A stretch of 64,000 bases of DNA from Aricia agestis (GCF_905147365.1 NC_056428.1:2758001-2822000); one strand, 5' to 3'; numbered from the stretch's first letter, positions 1 through 13,218 are shown. Notes: generated from the letters alone by a model not told the origin. Made by a program: numbers and translations.

Positions 1-2554
1 CATCTTTAATGATATATACAAATCTGTTTTTAGTCTAACAAATGAGTATACGACCATTCATCATCGCCGTTGACCATGTTTTAGACGTTATTTTACCTAA
101 AGACATGCAAATGAAGATTGATATAAACTCCTTTCAGTCATAATATCATTCAGTATTACGCCATAAGGGTGTATATAAAACAAACTCGTTTTATAAGAAG
201 GTAATAGATGTAAGTGCATTGCAATGTTGAGAGTTTTAAAATATGTAGTTAAATAAAAACTTCTGGCTTAAAGCTCACGATATGTGACCTATAATTCGAC
301 AAGTTGATAAAAATTTGCTATTCAATAGCTTTACCGCAGCAGTCCTCGACTGATAATTGAAACAGTTAGTACAGTATCAAAAAATGTCGATGGCTCCTTA
401 ATGAGTAATTCTCCGAGGCCCCTCAAAATTTGGTCACACGCTCTTTACTACTACCCTAATAAACAAGCCTTAGGACCAAACACACGTTATTCCTCATTTA
501 TTTAAGTATCTGATTTCAATAAAAAACATCTATAATTATTTATAGTTTTTGTTGGTTAATTCAATGTCGGAATCGGGGGCAAAATCGATGTTCTCCGCGT
601 GTCACACTCTGTTCGCGCTTACGGAAAGCTTTAATAACTTTTGTATTCTATTCATTAGCATAGAGTATGATACATCAAAATAATGTAGATTAACTGGGCT
701 ACCTAATTCCTAAAATAAAATAATGTTATACTTTAAGTTAAAAAAAGTTAATAGGCATAACGTCTGTGTCACACGATTTTGCTAGTTTCACGAGCGCGAC
801 GCCGTTCCGACGTTCCAAACGCGACGATTTGTGGTTACACGTTTTAGCTGCACCAACGTTCAGTGTCTTTCCAGCATCAGTACAGGGGACTCAAACCCTC
901 GTTGCTTCAAAACAAAGAAAATATAAGATAAGATATTCCTTAAAAATTATGTGGTCGCTGTAGTCACGTAACTTTTGCGAGCATGTTTTGAATAATAATA
1001 ATTTATAATTATGACACTCATATCAAATTAAGGAATAAAGTATATGATCGAGATTATTTCCTAGTACTTTGTTTGTTTATTTACCTATTACTTTAATCAT
1101 GGCACAATTTTCATGGATTTTCATCAATGAAAGTTACCTAGTGACCTACGAAAGCTACATAGGCTGTTTTGTACACCATTTACCTATGTGAATTGGCTAT
1201 AGTATAGTATTTCCAGCTATGGTTTTGGTACCCAGAACGAATATTTCACTCTACAAGCTTTTTTTGAAAAACAAAACATATGTGGCTTTATACATCAATC
1301 TACCTTCTGATCTTTTCCCCAAATATCGAATCTGCTTCTAATCTAGTGGATTTACCTGAATATCAGTATTTTACATGACCAACTAATATTACATCCTCAA
1401 TCCGAATGCAATGCGATACGATACTCAGACGAGGGCGAGCGAAGCGAGCCCTCGTATATATCCCACAAACTGAATCGAAGAAAATATTATGATCTTGAGT
1501 CCTAAATCTCCATATTTAGTTGGAAACCCCCTTATATGACCTCCTAAATCACTTAAACTTCACGAACTTCAAATAAAATCACCTGAACCTCGAAAAAATC
1601 ACAGCATTTCAGGACCGGTTACTTGACAGATTAAGCAACAAATTAAAGCTCCATGCTCTTTAGTATCGTCGATCTTAATAAAAACTGATTAAATAAATAA
1701 TAATTTATTTTATTTTTTAAGGAAAAAAAGATTTCAATCCATATTTTGTTCCTAGAAAATTCAATCGTAACTTTCGTGGAGTTTGTCGCAACTTTCGTGG
1801 GGACCGAAATTTCAAATTTGATTATCTCAGTAGTTTATGGACCGATTTACATGCCTTTAAGATCGTATTTATTACCTTTAGAGCACCTTAAAGGTATTTG
1901 CATTTATTTAAAGATAACTCGAAAATAAAAAATTCCCACGAAAGTGACGCGGAGAATCATTTTTGAAGAATCACTCTAATATTATCATGTTATTGGTGTT
2001 ACCAAACTTCAAGTTACTAAAGTCACCAGCTTTAGGATTGTTTCACCCTCCCCCAGGGCTTAGTTGCAATTTTTTTCTTGGTTGTGGTGTTTGTTTTCTA
2101 GCGGCCCTTTTTTATAATTTCGAACCACGTTGACACAAATGAAGCCAACTAGGTGAACGTAGATCGAAAATATAAAAAGAGACGGGTGAGCTGGCTTAGT
2201 ATTAAGGAATAGATATCATAACGTCGAATATAATATTATTATTAAATCTCAACTGCTTAAGAGTTAAGAGTTAAGGCTAAGCATAATCACATGAGAAAAG
2301 TAAAAAGTGCTACGATCGAAAACGATTTACACTTTACAGCCTTTCTTTTATTGCCCAGCTGTAACCTTAAAATATACATTTTTAAAGTGTTTAACAATAA
2401 AATCTAACTATGTAAGTTTTTTACACAGATTTATGTTGATAAAAGTAAAAATAAGAATTGCTCACTTTATAGTATTAACAAAATAGGTTGTACATGGTTG
2501 TAGGAAGCTTCTTGTTACTTTTCGATGGAGTTTTCAGCATTTTTCAAAATTTTT
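1..2554. other. AT-rich sequence without a recognisable gene
   Basis: No exon with convincing splice sites or recognisable protein was seen on either strand. The short open frames at 766-963 and 1746-1928 have no recognisable content. A small perfect GC-rich hairpin lies at about 1430-1457 (arms CGAGGGC and GCCCTCG). It resembles the conserved hairpin core of a dispersed repeat whose remainder is not obvious here. Confidence 0.6.
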
Positions 2555-2634
2555 GAATTATTCGAATAATATTCGAATTATTCGAAAACTTTTGTAAAAT
2601 ATTCGAATTATTCGAATAGTAAATTTGTCGAATA
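2555..2634. repeat. Degenerate AATTCGAATA tandem and palindromic repeat
   Basis: The decamer-like unit ATTCGAATTATTCGAATA occurs several times in about 80 bp. Each unit is itself nearly palindromic. This is low-complexity simple repeat and no function is inferred. Confidence 0.7.
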
Positions 2635-2647
2635 ATAACATTCCCTA

Positions 2648-5530
2648 GCTGCATCACGTAAAATTTTCCCTTGGTTTTATTTATTTATCGATATAAAGTG
2701 ATATGTAAAGTTTGCATGTTCATTCAGTTCAGTCAGTAAGGGAAAGATTTTAGTGTTTTTACGCCTAAGTATTTTGTTTTCCAATGAGATCTATACTAAT
2801 ATTATAAATGCGAAAGTATCTCTGTCTGTCTGTCTGTCTCGCTTTCACGCCAAAACTACCGAACCGATTGTAATGAAATTTTGTACACAGATAGTCTAAG
2901 GTCTGAGAAAGGACATAGGCTACTTTTTAACTGGAAAAAAGGGTTGTAAGGGGGTGAAAATGCGTGTTCAAATTAAGTTAGTTCCAAAAATTCATAATAG
3001 ATGGCGCCGTGCCGTCTCCTACATCGCGCTATCGCTTGCTCAAACGTGTTACTATAAGAGGTGGTAAGGATGAGGCTTCCGTTTGCGTTATTTTGGAAGT
3101 ATTGAGGAAATTTGATCATTGATGTTCGTGTTCGATCCCACGGCCCACTCCCGTTTTTACTTTTAATAACCCCTACGCAATTACCTCCTCCTCCTTTTTG
3201 GAAGTCGGTCAAAAATAAGGGCGTTTTATGTGTGATGTGTCTGTTAGTATACTGTATATCTATACTAATATAAATTAGAAAGTATCTCTGTCTGTCGAGC
3301 GCTTTCACGCTAAAACTACCGAACGGATTGTAATGAAATTTTGTACTGTACAGATAGTCTAAATCCTGAGAAAGGACATAGGCTACTTTTTAACTGGCAA
3401 AAAGGGATGTAAGGGGGTGAAAATGCGTAAATTTGTTCAAATTAAGTTACTTCCAAAAATTCATAGCAGATTGCGCCGTGTCGTCTCCTACATCGCGCTA
3501 TCGCTTGCTCAAAAGTGTTACTATAAGAGGCTGTAAGGCTGAAACTTTGACTTCTGTTAAGTTTATTGAAAGTATTGAGAATAGTTGATCGTTGATGTTC
3601 GACTTCGACCCCTCTTCCCAGTTTGTAACCCCCTACGCAAAAATAGGGGCGTTATAATATGTTTGAATTGTGATCTGCCTCATTGTGCAGTGTTGTCACA
3701 CCGAATTTTAGAAAATCAGTCGATGCCGCGCGGAGGCTTACTTTCAGCGTTAAATTAAAATTATAAATAATAGAGATAGAATTCCGGGAGTTTGGATTTT
3801 TTTATGGAAATTTTCTCTTCTTTAAGAATCTTTTTTTTTAATTTCTTAAATGTTAATAGTTTCGGAGTTTTTAACAAAAAACATAATACCTTTTTTTTTG
3901 CAACCTAATTTGCTTATAACTTTTGCAATTTTTGTGTGCTAATACACGCTTCCGATACATTTTTCTAGTCGTCTTCCCGAATCTAATGAGCTATCGCACG
4001 TATTTTTATGACCCTTATCTCTATATTTCGCCATTCTCAACTTATCGCTTGGACTATTAGTGGGTAGGTCGAAAAAATTGAACGCAATCACCTCTTCATA
4101 CGTTATACGCTCCTGGTACTTCATAGTTTAAAACAAAGTCATCTCGTACCTTCAACTGCGGGAGCACAGATCTGTGCGGGCGATACGTAGGTCATTATTT
4201 TCGCTAAAATAAATCTTATCACAAAGTATTACCGTGCTTTATTGCTTGTATTCAATTGCCAGTGAAATAATCTACCACAGACAACATTCACTCCTTCGTC
4301 TCTTTAAAAAAAACTACCATATGGCCACACACACTTTTCAAATTTGGATGCCGACCAATGCCGACGCGACAACATTGATTGACAAAAAGTGGTTTTTTAC
4401 TGGGATTTTCCTAGAAAAGGTCCTTCACCTGATCCATTTTATTAAAATTTAGGTATTTTACTACCTGCATGGGCTGCATCACGTAAAATTTTCCGTTGGT
4501 TTTATTTATTTATCGATATAAAGTGATATGTAAAGTTTGCATGTTCATTCAGTTCAGTCAGTAAGGGAAAGATTTTAGTGTTTTTACGCGTAAGTATTTT
4601 GTTTTCCAATGAGATCTATACTCTATACTTCTATACTATACTAATATTATAAGTGCGAAAGTATATCTGTCTGTCTGTATGTCTGTCTCGCTTTCACGCT
4701 AAAACTACCGAACGGATTGTAATGAAATTTTGCACTGTACAGATAGTCTAAATCCTGAGAAAGGACATAGGCTACTTTTTAACTGGCAAAAAGGGATGTA
4801 AGGGGGTGAAAATGCGTAAATTTGTTCAAATTAAGTTACTACAAAAAATTCATAATAGATGGCGCCGTGTCGTCTCCTACATCGCGCTATCGCTTGTGTT
4901 ACTATAAGAGGTGGTAAGGCTGAAGCTTTGATTTCTGTTAAGTTTATTGAAAGTATTGAGAATAGTTGATCGTTGATGTTCGTCTTCGACCCCACGGCCC
5001 ACTCCCGTTTTTACTTTTTATTAACCCCTACGCAACTACCTCCTCCTCCTTTTTGGGAGTCGGTCAAAAATAAAGGCGTTTTATGTGTGATGTGTCTGTT
5101 AGTATATCTATACTAATATAAATTCGAAAGTATCTCTGTCTGTCGAGCGCTTTCACGCTAAAACTACCGAACGGATTGTAATGAAATTTTGTACTGTACA
5201 GATAGTCTAAATCCTGAGAAAGGACATAGGCTACTTTTTAACTGGCAAAAAGGGATGTAAGGGGGTGAAAATGCGTAAATTTGTTCAAATTAAGTTACTT
5301 CCAAAAATTCATAGTAGATTGCGCCGTGTCGTCTCCTACATCGCGCTATCGCTTGCTAAAACGTGTTACTATAAGAGGTGGTAAGGATGAAGCTACCGTT
5401 TGCATTTTTTTGGAAGTATTGAGGAAATTTGATCATTGATGTTCGTCTTCGACCCTACGGCCCACTCCCGTTTTAATAACCCCTACGCAATTACCTCCCC
5501 CTTTTTGGAAGTCGGTCTTGTTGAAGTCAT
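2648..5530 (+). repeat. Duplicated 1.8-kb block carrying four copies of a dispersed repeat
   Basis: A leader beginning GCTGCATCACGTAAAATTTT occurs at 2648 and again at 4473, an offset of 1825 bp. Each leader is followed by two copies of one dispersed repeat, starting near 2790, 3258, 4630 and 5104. Each repeat copy begins with a CTGTCTGT-rich stretch, then CTACCGAAC(C/G)GATTGTAATG, then AGGACATAGGCTACTTTTTA, then GGCGCCGTG, and ends near TCCTTTTTGGAAGTCGGTC. The arrangement indicates that a two-repeat unit was duplicated together with its flank. A truncated fifth copy lies at 51664-51890. The repeat is non-coding and probably a non-autonomous element; its family was not determined. The 3660-4470 spacer looks unique. 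Confidence 0.8.
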
Positions 5531-5739
5531 CTGATAAATAAAAAAATGGTTAATTATTATAGTGGTTTATTTTGAAAATAGGATGCGGATATAGTACCTT
5601 ACAGAGGAGCACCATATTATATTGCGTCTATATACGGTCAATACTCAATATTCATTGGATAAAATCTACTACCGGTTGTTTAACAGAACTAATAATAATG
5701 TAATAGCAATGGCGGTTTCAATTCACAAATAGACATACA

Positions 5740-5845
5740 CCAGCTGCAACTCTTCAGTGTCCTGATGTTGCGAGTGCCCATGGGCGACGGTAGTTGCTTT
5801 CCATCAGGTGGCCCGTTTGCTCGGTTGCCCCGATGTTATTAAAAA
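5740..5845 (-). repeat. SINE-like family B, fragment
   Basis: This 105-bp fragment includes TGGGCGACGGTAGTTGCTTT, CATCAGGTGGCCCGTTTGCT and a terminal A-rich run. It matches the head of the larger copies at 25905-26245, 45670-46080, 50470-50805 and 53625-53962. Only the end nearest the T/A-rich border is kept here. Confidence 0.75.
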
Positions 5846-6051
5846 ACCACCTCAATCCATAGGTGCTAATGTACAGACGCCATTCATCAGACAAAAATTA
5901 CACTTTACCGTGACATAAAATAGAATCCTGCTGAGAACAATTTAACTGAAGTTCCATCACTTTTCATCAGGTTACTTTTTTTTGTAAACAGGTTACTTTT
6001 AGGTTACTTTTTCTGTAAACAGGCCTTTGATTCTACTATTTGAATGCCACA

Positions 6052-6199
6052 TTAAGGCCAAATTTCGCCATCGACTGTTAAAGTTAATCCTCGAATAAGT
6101 ATAACGTTACCTCGTTCGTTATTCATATGAATGAAAGAGAAGTCATGACATTTTAACAAGCTGTTAACACTAACAGACGTTGGTTAAATTAGGCCTAAC
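6052..6199. mobile_element. MITE, family shared with 42508-42657
   Basis: The terminal inverted repeats start TTAAGGCCAAATTTCGCCA and end with the imperfect complement TTAAATTAGGCCTAA. The interior (GACTGTTAAAGTTAA, GAATGAAAGAGAAG, AACAAGCTGTTAACACTAAC) is shared with the copy at 42508-42657. The element is about 148 bp and non-coding, so it would depend on an unidentified transposase. Confidence 0.8.
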
Positions 6200-7923
6200 A
6201 TAGTTTCGTTTCTGGTACGATTCAATCCCCTTCTACAAAACGGTATTCTAATAGTAGAATAATAATAGAGGTATAGGTTTTCAGCTTGAATTGTGAAGCG
6301 TCTTAGTTAGCATATTATTCCATTTAATTATTATTATGTTCTGTGAATGTACACAAAGTTTATCATCGCAGGCGCTATATTGCTAGCAAATACACAATTA
6401 ATTGAAACACTAACATACAAAATACATATATACATTTAACACAAGTATTACTAAGCGAACAGTTATTTTTTAAGCGCGATATTACATTTAATAGCACTAT
6501 GTATATTGACAAAAATATACATTTCATATACTGTTGAATAACAGACACTATAAAAATCCAGTTAACATAAAATATAGCTGAAATGTTAAACGCCTGTGTA
6601 AATTAAAACTTAAGATAGGCTTAAAAATGTAGTGATTTTTCTACAATCTTTAAATTACTACATATTTTATAAAATATTTATGCTATCTGCAGATTTAAAC
6701 TATTTAGAATTGTTGTTGGTGTTTTTAGAAGGTACTTCATAGTTGATCGACTAAGGTTTCATTAAGTTTGTAAAATACGTTTTGCCTAACGCCAAAACTA
6801 TGTAAGATATGTTTAAATTGTAAAAATAACTTATTTAAAACTAAAATATCATTTAAAAATAAAATGGCGCTTACAATAAGTGTATAGACTAAAACTATTG
6901 TGACAATATTCCAAATATTACAAGAATTGTAAAGTTGTAAAGTTTGTTTGACTATACCTAGTATAGCTACCAATAATTATTGTAGTCAATATTTCTAGTA
7001 AAAATATTGTAAGAAGTTATAGATGTGTCAATTTCTCTATAGGAAGGTTTAGTAGGTAAAGTATTCTAAAATACTACTCAATTATATGTAAGTAGTCATT
7101 TGTAACCAGAAAATTTAATTTTGACTTATACTTTTAAATCAAATCTAACATCCAGTTCTAGCCAGTCTAAAAACTCTGCATTTTTCTTAGACACATTTTA
7201 GTCCTCTTCTTTTCATATCAATATTTTTCTGTGTGAAAAAAAAACTTAACTATGACAATAACATAGCAAAAGATGACTAAACATAAATAATGAAAAAGCA
7301 TTACTCTTAAAATAAGTCTAACAAATGCATTAAACTAATGTTTTAAAAAAGTATGTTCAGGAAACCACGATGTTATTGACTTTCGTGAACCGTAGTTTTA
7401 CATACACTGTTGAGGGTCATTACTCATTAGTCATAATAGTTTGTGCGTTATAAGATATGGGTGACAGTTTTCATATTCCTTGCTACGGGTTTTTTTACAA
7501 GAAAACAAAAAAAAACAAAATGTAATAAATTATATTCCATCTACAAAAACAAATGTTTCCTATAATTGTAAATGAATAGAAATGAAAAGTTGCTAAATGC
7601 TAACTTAGTAATATAAAATTTGTGAAAAAGGAGTATAAAATTATTGTTACGAAAACATTTGAAAAATGTCCGATGCATGAAACGGAACTTATGTCAATAG
7701 AGATTGACTGTTGAATTGAAATCAAATCGATAAAAAAGGGCATCCCCGGCACCACTGAAATGTCAGTACGAAATCGATAATTTCTATTGCAATTCCTTTA
7801 CGAAGTGATTCGATATTTTTAAACTATCGATTAATTTTTGTTCGGTAACTTACCTACTATTGTCAATTATAGTGTGTCACGCATATCATCATAAAACGCA
7901 CAAACTATAGCAATGGTAGTACA
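6200..7923. other. AT-rich sequence without a recognisable gene
   Basis: Nothing with coding character was seen. The minus-strand frame 6737-6973 is AT-rich, Ile/Leu-heavy and has no convincing splice context. Confidence 0.6.
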
Positions 7924-8092
7924 TTAAGGCCGGTATAAATAGTCAGTACTCAAGATGCATCTCGGTCTCAAGACGCGGTTCGGCGCTATTGATTGGTCCA
8001 AATTTTGACAGCCAACCAATCACAGAGCCTGAAACGTGTCTTGAGACCGAGTTGCATCTTGAGTACTGACTATTTAAATACCAGCCTAATTA
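7924..8092. mobile_element. MITE (169 bp) with ~45-bp inverted repeats
   Basis: The left arm contains AATAGTCAGTACTCAAGATG and CTCGGTCTCAAGAC. The right arm carries the complement (GTCTTGAGACCGAG, CATCTTGAGTACTGACTATT). The centre holds GATTGGTCC and CAACCAATC as a second inverted pair. It is non-coding. Confidence 0.85.
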
Positions 8093-8574
8093 ACGCTAAT
8101 ATATAACCAGTAGGAACAAAGTAACTTAAGTTGGAATTTTCGGATACTATTTATTAATTTTATTGGTGTCTACATAGCTACATAGTTAAATTACGAAGGT
8201 TTTCAAAATATGTTTTTAATTTTGTCAGTTAATACTTAATGACAAAATTATCTGCTTTAGAAATAACAATATCGTAATAGAAAAAAATAAATTTAAGTAG
8301 CCAAAATTCGAATAAATAATATAATAAATGAATATAAAATTAAATGCTACTTATTAAACAAAATATTTAACACTTCATTTCATAAGTCGTCTTTACAATA
8401 AAATTCGTACATTTACATAAAATATGCTGTACAATGTACATAATATATTAAAGCTAAACTTATCTATAAAGCAAATTTTTGTAAGAAAAATTGAAGAATT
8501 ATGCTCATAAATTTTTCACTAGTACATGACAATATAAATTTATTAGATATTTTCATATTATCTCTTATAATCTC

Positions 8575-8881
8575 ATGCGGGCTCCACACTCGCGGCGCGA
8601 AAGCCCGCGAAGGCCGCGAACCGCGAGTGTGGAGGGTTTCGCAGCCTCGCGTTCGCGCTTCGCGGCTTTCCCCGTCCGTCATCGGTTTTTTGACCCGCGA
8701 CAAAAGGCTCGCGAAACGCGAACGCGAACATCATCCACACTCCCTTCCATTTTACTCAAATGCGCGAAAGTAAATGGGAAGATTGCGAGTGTAGAGGGCA
8801 GTATTTGTTCGCGTCATGTTCACGGTGTGTTGCATCCGTGAATCGCGGCCGCAATTCGCGCCGCGAGTGTGGAGCCCGCAT
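8575..8881. mobile_element. GC/CpG-rich fold-back MITE (307 bp)
   Basis: The terminal inverted repeats TGCGGGCTCCACACTCGCGG and CCGCGAGTGTGGAGCCCGCA are perfect over at least 20 bp. The interior is strongly CpG-rich, in sharp contrast with the AT-rich flanks. Several open frames cross it on both strands, but they are products of GC content and symmetry rather than genes. Confidence 0.88.
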
Positions 8882-9732
8882 CAGGAGAAACTTAACGGGA
8901 AAACTAACGTAAAATATTTTATGCTTAATGCTACTAAAAATAACGTTAAAATGCATTAAGAAGGAAGCAAATTATTTAGTAAATAGCGAAATAGCTGGTA
9001 TGCCTCTTGTGCTTTGGAAGCCTTTTTTTATTATATGCCAATACACAAATACATTTTAATATTAAATTCGTTAAAATGCCAATACCGTCCAATACAAAGA
9101 TACAAAATTTGGGTATAAATAATTTTTGGCACTAATAAGACACACTTTTGAGGATCTAGGGTTTCTTATTAGTAATTTTAAAATAATATCTTACCTATGG
9201 TCGACACACTTCATTATAACAAGTCAGAAACCATGAGACGAGTCACAGTTGGCTCTTTTCAGTCTCGACTATGGCCAATTTTAAAATGTCCATAGCCAAA
9301 AGTAATAAAATGTGGTAAGTTTTGAATATAGGCCAATTACTTTTGTATTAGGCTTTCCAAAAACGTAAACTACTAACTAGCATCGATTTGAGTCTACTTA
9401 CAAAATTAATACTTGCTAAATTCCATTGGGCACGAAACAAAAGTATTGTGAATCGTGATAATTTAATATCAATAGTTTCATATTATAATCTATTAAAATT
9501 GGATTGTTTAAAGAATCTGGTTATTCTATTAAAAAATGGATTGTTACATGGTGCAAATAAGCGATTAGAATTTTTATGTCAAATGACTAGCATTGATACT
9601 ATTGAGCCAAAGATATTAATAAAAAATATTATTACTTAGTAAATATTATTACTATTGGAATAAGAGATAATAGCATTGAAATTTTCATTAAGTTAAAAAT
9701 ATGTCAACCTAAAAATTAAATATTCACTTACA
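8882..9732. other. AT-rich sequence without a recognisable gene
   Basis: The plus-strand frame 9388-9639 is AT-rich with no recognisable domain. Nothing else was seen. Confidence 0.55.
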
Positions 9733-9858
9733 ATACCACAAGAGCTTCAAAATTATCGGGTATTTCCCGATAGGTTCGTTGCAAACAAATGAAGGATTCA
9801 TTTGTTTGCAGGGAACCTTGAGGGAAATGCCAGATAATTTTGAAGCTCGTGTGGTATT
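9733..9858. mobile_element. Short fold-back element (126 bp)
   Basis: The outer arms are AATACCACAAGAGCTTCAAA and TTTGAAGCTCGTGTGGTATT, followed inward by a second inverted pair around CAAACAAATG and CATTTGTTTG. It is non-coding and MITE-like. Confidence 0.85.
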
Positions 9859-11200
9859 CGGGGGATTATTTTTCCACCACGTGACGTCGAATGGTGCAAT
9901 TCTATTGGTCGATATTTGGGTCGGAAAAATAATCCATGTTAATTCCTTTCAATAGAATATAAAATAACTACAACGTTTTGTAACGCAAATAATAGATAGG
10001 ATAATAATAATTTAAAATCATTTATGTAGTTTTAACATAAACTTACTTAAACCAGTCTTGGATTAAAATGATTCTAATGTTATATTATTTGATGCAATTG
10101 AATAAAATTACTACAAATACTTATAATATATTGAGTTAATTAAAATGATAATTTTTTCATCGAATATTTGTAAATATAAGTACTTACTACAATTCTAAAT
10201 ATGCTTTAAAAAAAGTTACATTGTAATTAGTACTTACATATTAAACTTAAAAGTAAAGTCACAAACAATATTATGAAAATTATTTAAAATATAAAATATG
10301 ATGTCATAATTTTTTTAAAAAAGCTTCTACATCAAAAAGAAGACTTTTTGAGTAAATATACTACAGTACTTTATTACAGATACATAAGATAAGTGCAGTA
10401 CTATTATTTCTTTCTCTTTCACACGTCATATTCCATAAAACATTAGTAAGTAATAGTAATTGATGTCAACATTTTTAAAATGAATTAAGCAAATTAATTT
10501 GCTTAAGCAAATAAACCATATTGTTATATGAAATAATAACGTATGAACCTATTTAGCCAAAAATAAACGGTAAATAAATATTAAATAATGACAGTGATTT
10601 CCTGAGGTGCCAGATTATACTTCACAAGTCGACCATACCCGGTACCCACAAAGCACATTATAATATGCCATCTTCATTTCTGAAAATGATAAATAACACA
10701 TATTATTAAACATCAAATAAAACACACTAAAACACGCCTCTATAGTTCGTAGATCCCTTTGGAACCATTGGTTTTGCCATATAATATGGCTTGTTTCATT
10801 ACATTTTACTGTAAAATTATTGACACAAATGCATTTAATGTATGTTATTAGATGGAAAACTTTCGATATAGAACAAGATATTGCCTTCTACTCTTTTTAT
10901 CATACTTCAGATTAATTTCATTGTAAGATCATAAGATCACATTGAAGAAGTTTCGTTGTCGGTTACCACCTACCACCCACTAGATCCTGCCTTACAGACG
11001 TTAAAGTAGTGACTTATGTGCTGGGCAAATTGCTAACTTAACACCCAGTTTTTTCCTAATTTTATTGGCTATCGACTTTGATTGGCTACCATGCTGATTG
11101 ACCGATCAACAACGCTGTTAAATAGACTGTTAAATACCTCAGAAACTGGACTAGTTTGGACTTGATTGGAATCTAAAATAATAAAAAAATATATTTTAAA
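9859..11200. other. Sequence downstream of Abp1 without a gene
   Basis: AT-rich sequence 3' of the Abp1 stop codon. It may contain the Abp1 3' UTR, but no single polyadenylation site can be chosen with confidence. No other feature was seen. Confidence 0.5.
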
Positions 11201-11400
11201 GTGGATGACGCCCGCAACTCCATTGTGCCAAAATTCGTTTATCGGGCGGAAACCGTACATTTTTCCGGGATTAAATGTATCCTATGTCCTTTCACGGGAC
11301 TCAAAGTATCCCCAACCCAGATTTCAACAAAATCGGTTTAGCGGTTTGGATGTGAAGAGGTAACAGACAGACAGATACACATTCGCATTCATAATATTAA
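11200..11400 (-). repeat. Dispersed repeat fragment (GAGTTGCGGGC / CAGACAGACAG family)
   Basis: The segment contains CCCGCAACTCCATTGTGCC, TTTTCCGGGA, AAATCGGTTTAGCGGTTTGG and GGTAACAGACAGACAGA, ending in CATAATATTA. Related segments lie at 22075-22225, 47649-47960 and 60860-61010. It is non-autonomous; the family was not resolved. Confidence 0.6.
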
Positions 11401-11472
11401 GGTGGATAGCCTATCCGGCACTTGTCAGGAAGCGGCGAAACAGGCCCTAAGTGTGGAATTATTGTACTTGAC

Positions 11473-11627
11473 TCACCAACGCGGCCTGCACGGCAGCAGC
11501 TCCACGTAGTTGGCCGGGAAGAGGCCGAAGGTGCCGCGCGGACCGAGCCCCTGCCACCAGCCCGCGTCCACCTGTTCGATGTGGGTGATCAGCTCGCCGG
11601 GGTCGAACGTGATCTCGGACTCGTCCG
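11473..11627 (-). CDS. Abp1: Abp1 exon 8 (rest of SH3, stop codon)
   Basis: It encodes [20 protein letters not shown], then [20 protein letters not shown] and a short tail ELLPCRPRW before TGA. Acceptor CTCCCACAG. The exon is much more GC-rich than its flanks. The tail overlaps TTG|GTGAGT, so splicing to a further downstream exon is a possible alternative ending. Confidence 0.92.
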
Positions 11628-13130
11628 CTGTGGGAGTGAGATAGATAGATTGTTAGAGTGAGAGGGAGCATCTTCAATGATCGGTAGGTAGAGAGCAGCT
11701 ATGGTGATCTCTGATTCGTCCGCTGCGGGCAGAACAATAGAGTGAGACCATTGCCGGAGAGGGAGGAAGGAGCAAGAGAGAGATAGAGAAAGCCAGGGTC
11801 AAACGTGACCTGCTTGGATTCGTCCACTGTAGGAGTAAGTGAGATAGATATATTATACAATATATTGCAAGAGTGAGAGGGAGATAGAAAGAGCTATGGT
11901 CGGTTGTGATCTCTGATTCGTCCGGTGTGTGCAGAGCAATAGAGTGAGATCACAGCCAGAGAAAAATTAAAATAAAATAAATAATCCCATACAAAAAACA
12001 CAATTTTTCCCTAATTCCCTCTTTAATAGTACGTTACCCCTTCGTGCGCGAGTCTGACTCGCACTTTACCGATTATTACTTTATTACTATTATAACAAAT
12101 CAGTAGTGTACCTGCTTGATAGTCGTATAAAGCTCTCGCTGTTAGGCCGGGATCATCGTCCAGGTCTTCGTATATTGTAGCTTCTTCGTCCACACCTTCA
12201 GGTGATAAATCTGAAATATATTACAGTATTTGAATTACTATTATAAAGAACAGTTGCCATGTTTTAAACGGAAATTTTATTTATTACTTTTTTAAATTCA
12301 ATTCGTAAGTTTTAGGTTGCATATTTTGCAAGTATACTAAAAGCTACCTTAAGAAAACTGTATTAGTACTCGCGGAATTCTTTATTTACGCGGGTGGAAC
12401 CGCGCTGAACGTCTAGTTTAGTAATAAATGTATTTCTATGATAAATTTAGCTTACCTTCAACGGACGTTCCATTCTCCTTCTTATAATTAACATTCTCTA
12501 TCACCGTATTCTGTCTACTCAACTCCTCCTCCTTCTTACTGTACGGTGACCGTTTGATCGTGCTGAACTTATTATCACTATCATCATCATCGTTCTCGTT
12601 TGAACTCGAGTAGGATGCATCGAACATATCATTCTCTAGAATATTCTGTTTGATCATGGGCTCACTTTGCTTCATATCTAGCTCTCTATAATTCTGTTCT
12701 GCGTATTCACTGAAAGACGGTTCCTCTGTGCTCGGACTCAAGTCAGTCGGATCGATGATTGGCTCGTACTGTATCTGTGACGGGGTCTCTAAACTCATTT
12801 TGATCTTGTCTATGTTTTTGAGGGGGCTCGTTTTGGGTGGTTCCGAAGTGGTTTCCTTGATGGTTGATTTCTCTGGACTCCGTGGGGGGTGTGTGGGTGA
12901 TGATGGAGACAGGTTCTGTGAGAAGGAGTTGATCCGCTGTGACACCACTGAGCTGCGGACCGGCTTCTCTGGGACGCTTGAATTGTACTTGCTGAAATTC
13001 ATTTTTGATTGAGTAAAAAAAATTATTACAGAATATAGTGTACCAGCTTTAATATTCAATGCGCGTTATAAATTAGGGTCAAGGGAGGCGGGTTATATAT
13101 ATATATATATACATACACATTCAGCGACTC

Positions 13131-13218
<88 letters not shown>

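Noticed and set aside
3939..4452. Short ORFs between the duplicated repeat modules
   Set aside because: No recognisable domain, no splice signals, and lengths expected by chance.
8464..8956. Several overlapping ORFs of 66-90 codons on both strands
   Set aside because: They lie within the GC-rich inverted-repeat element. Low stop-codon density follows from GC content, and the frames mirror each other across the palindrome.
12728..13012. Plus-strand 94-codon ORF
   Set aside because: Antisense shadow of Abp1 exon 6.
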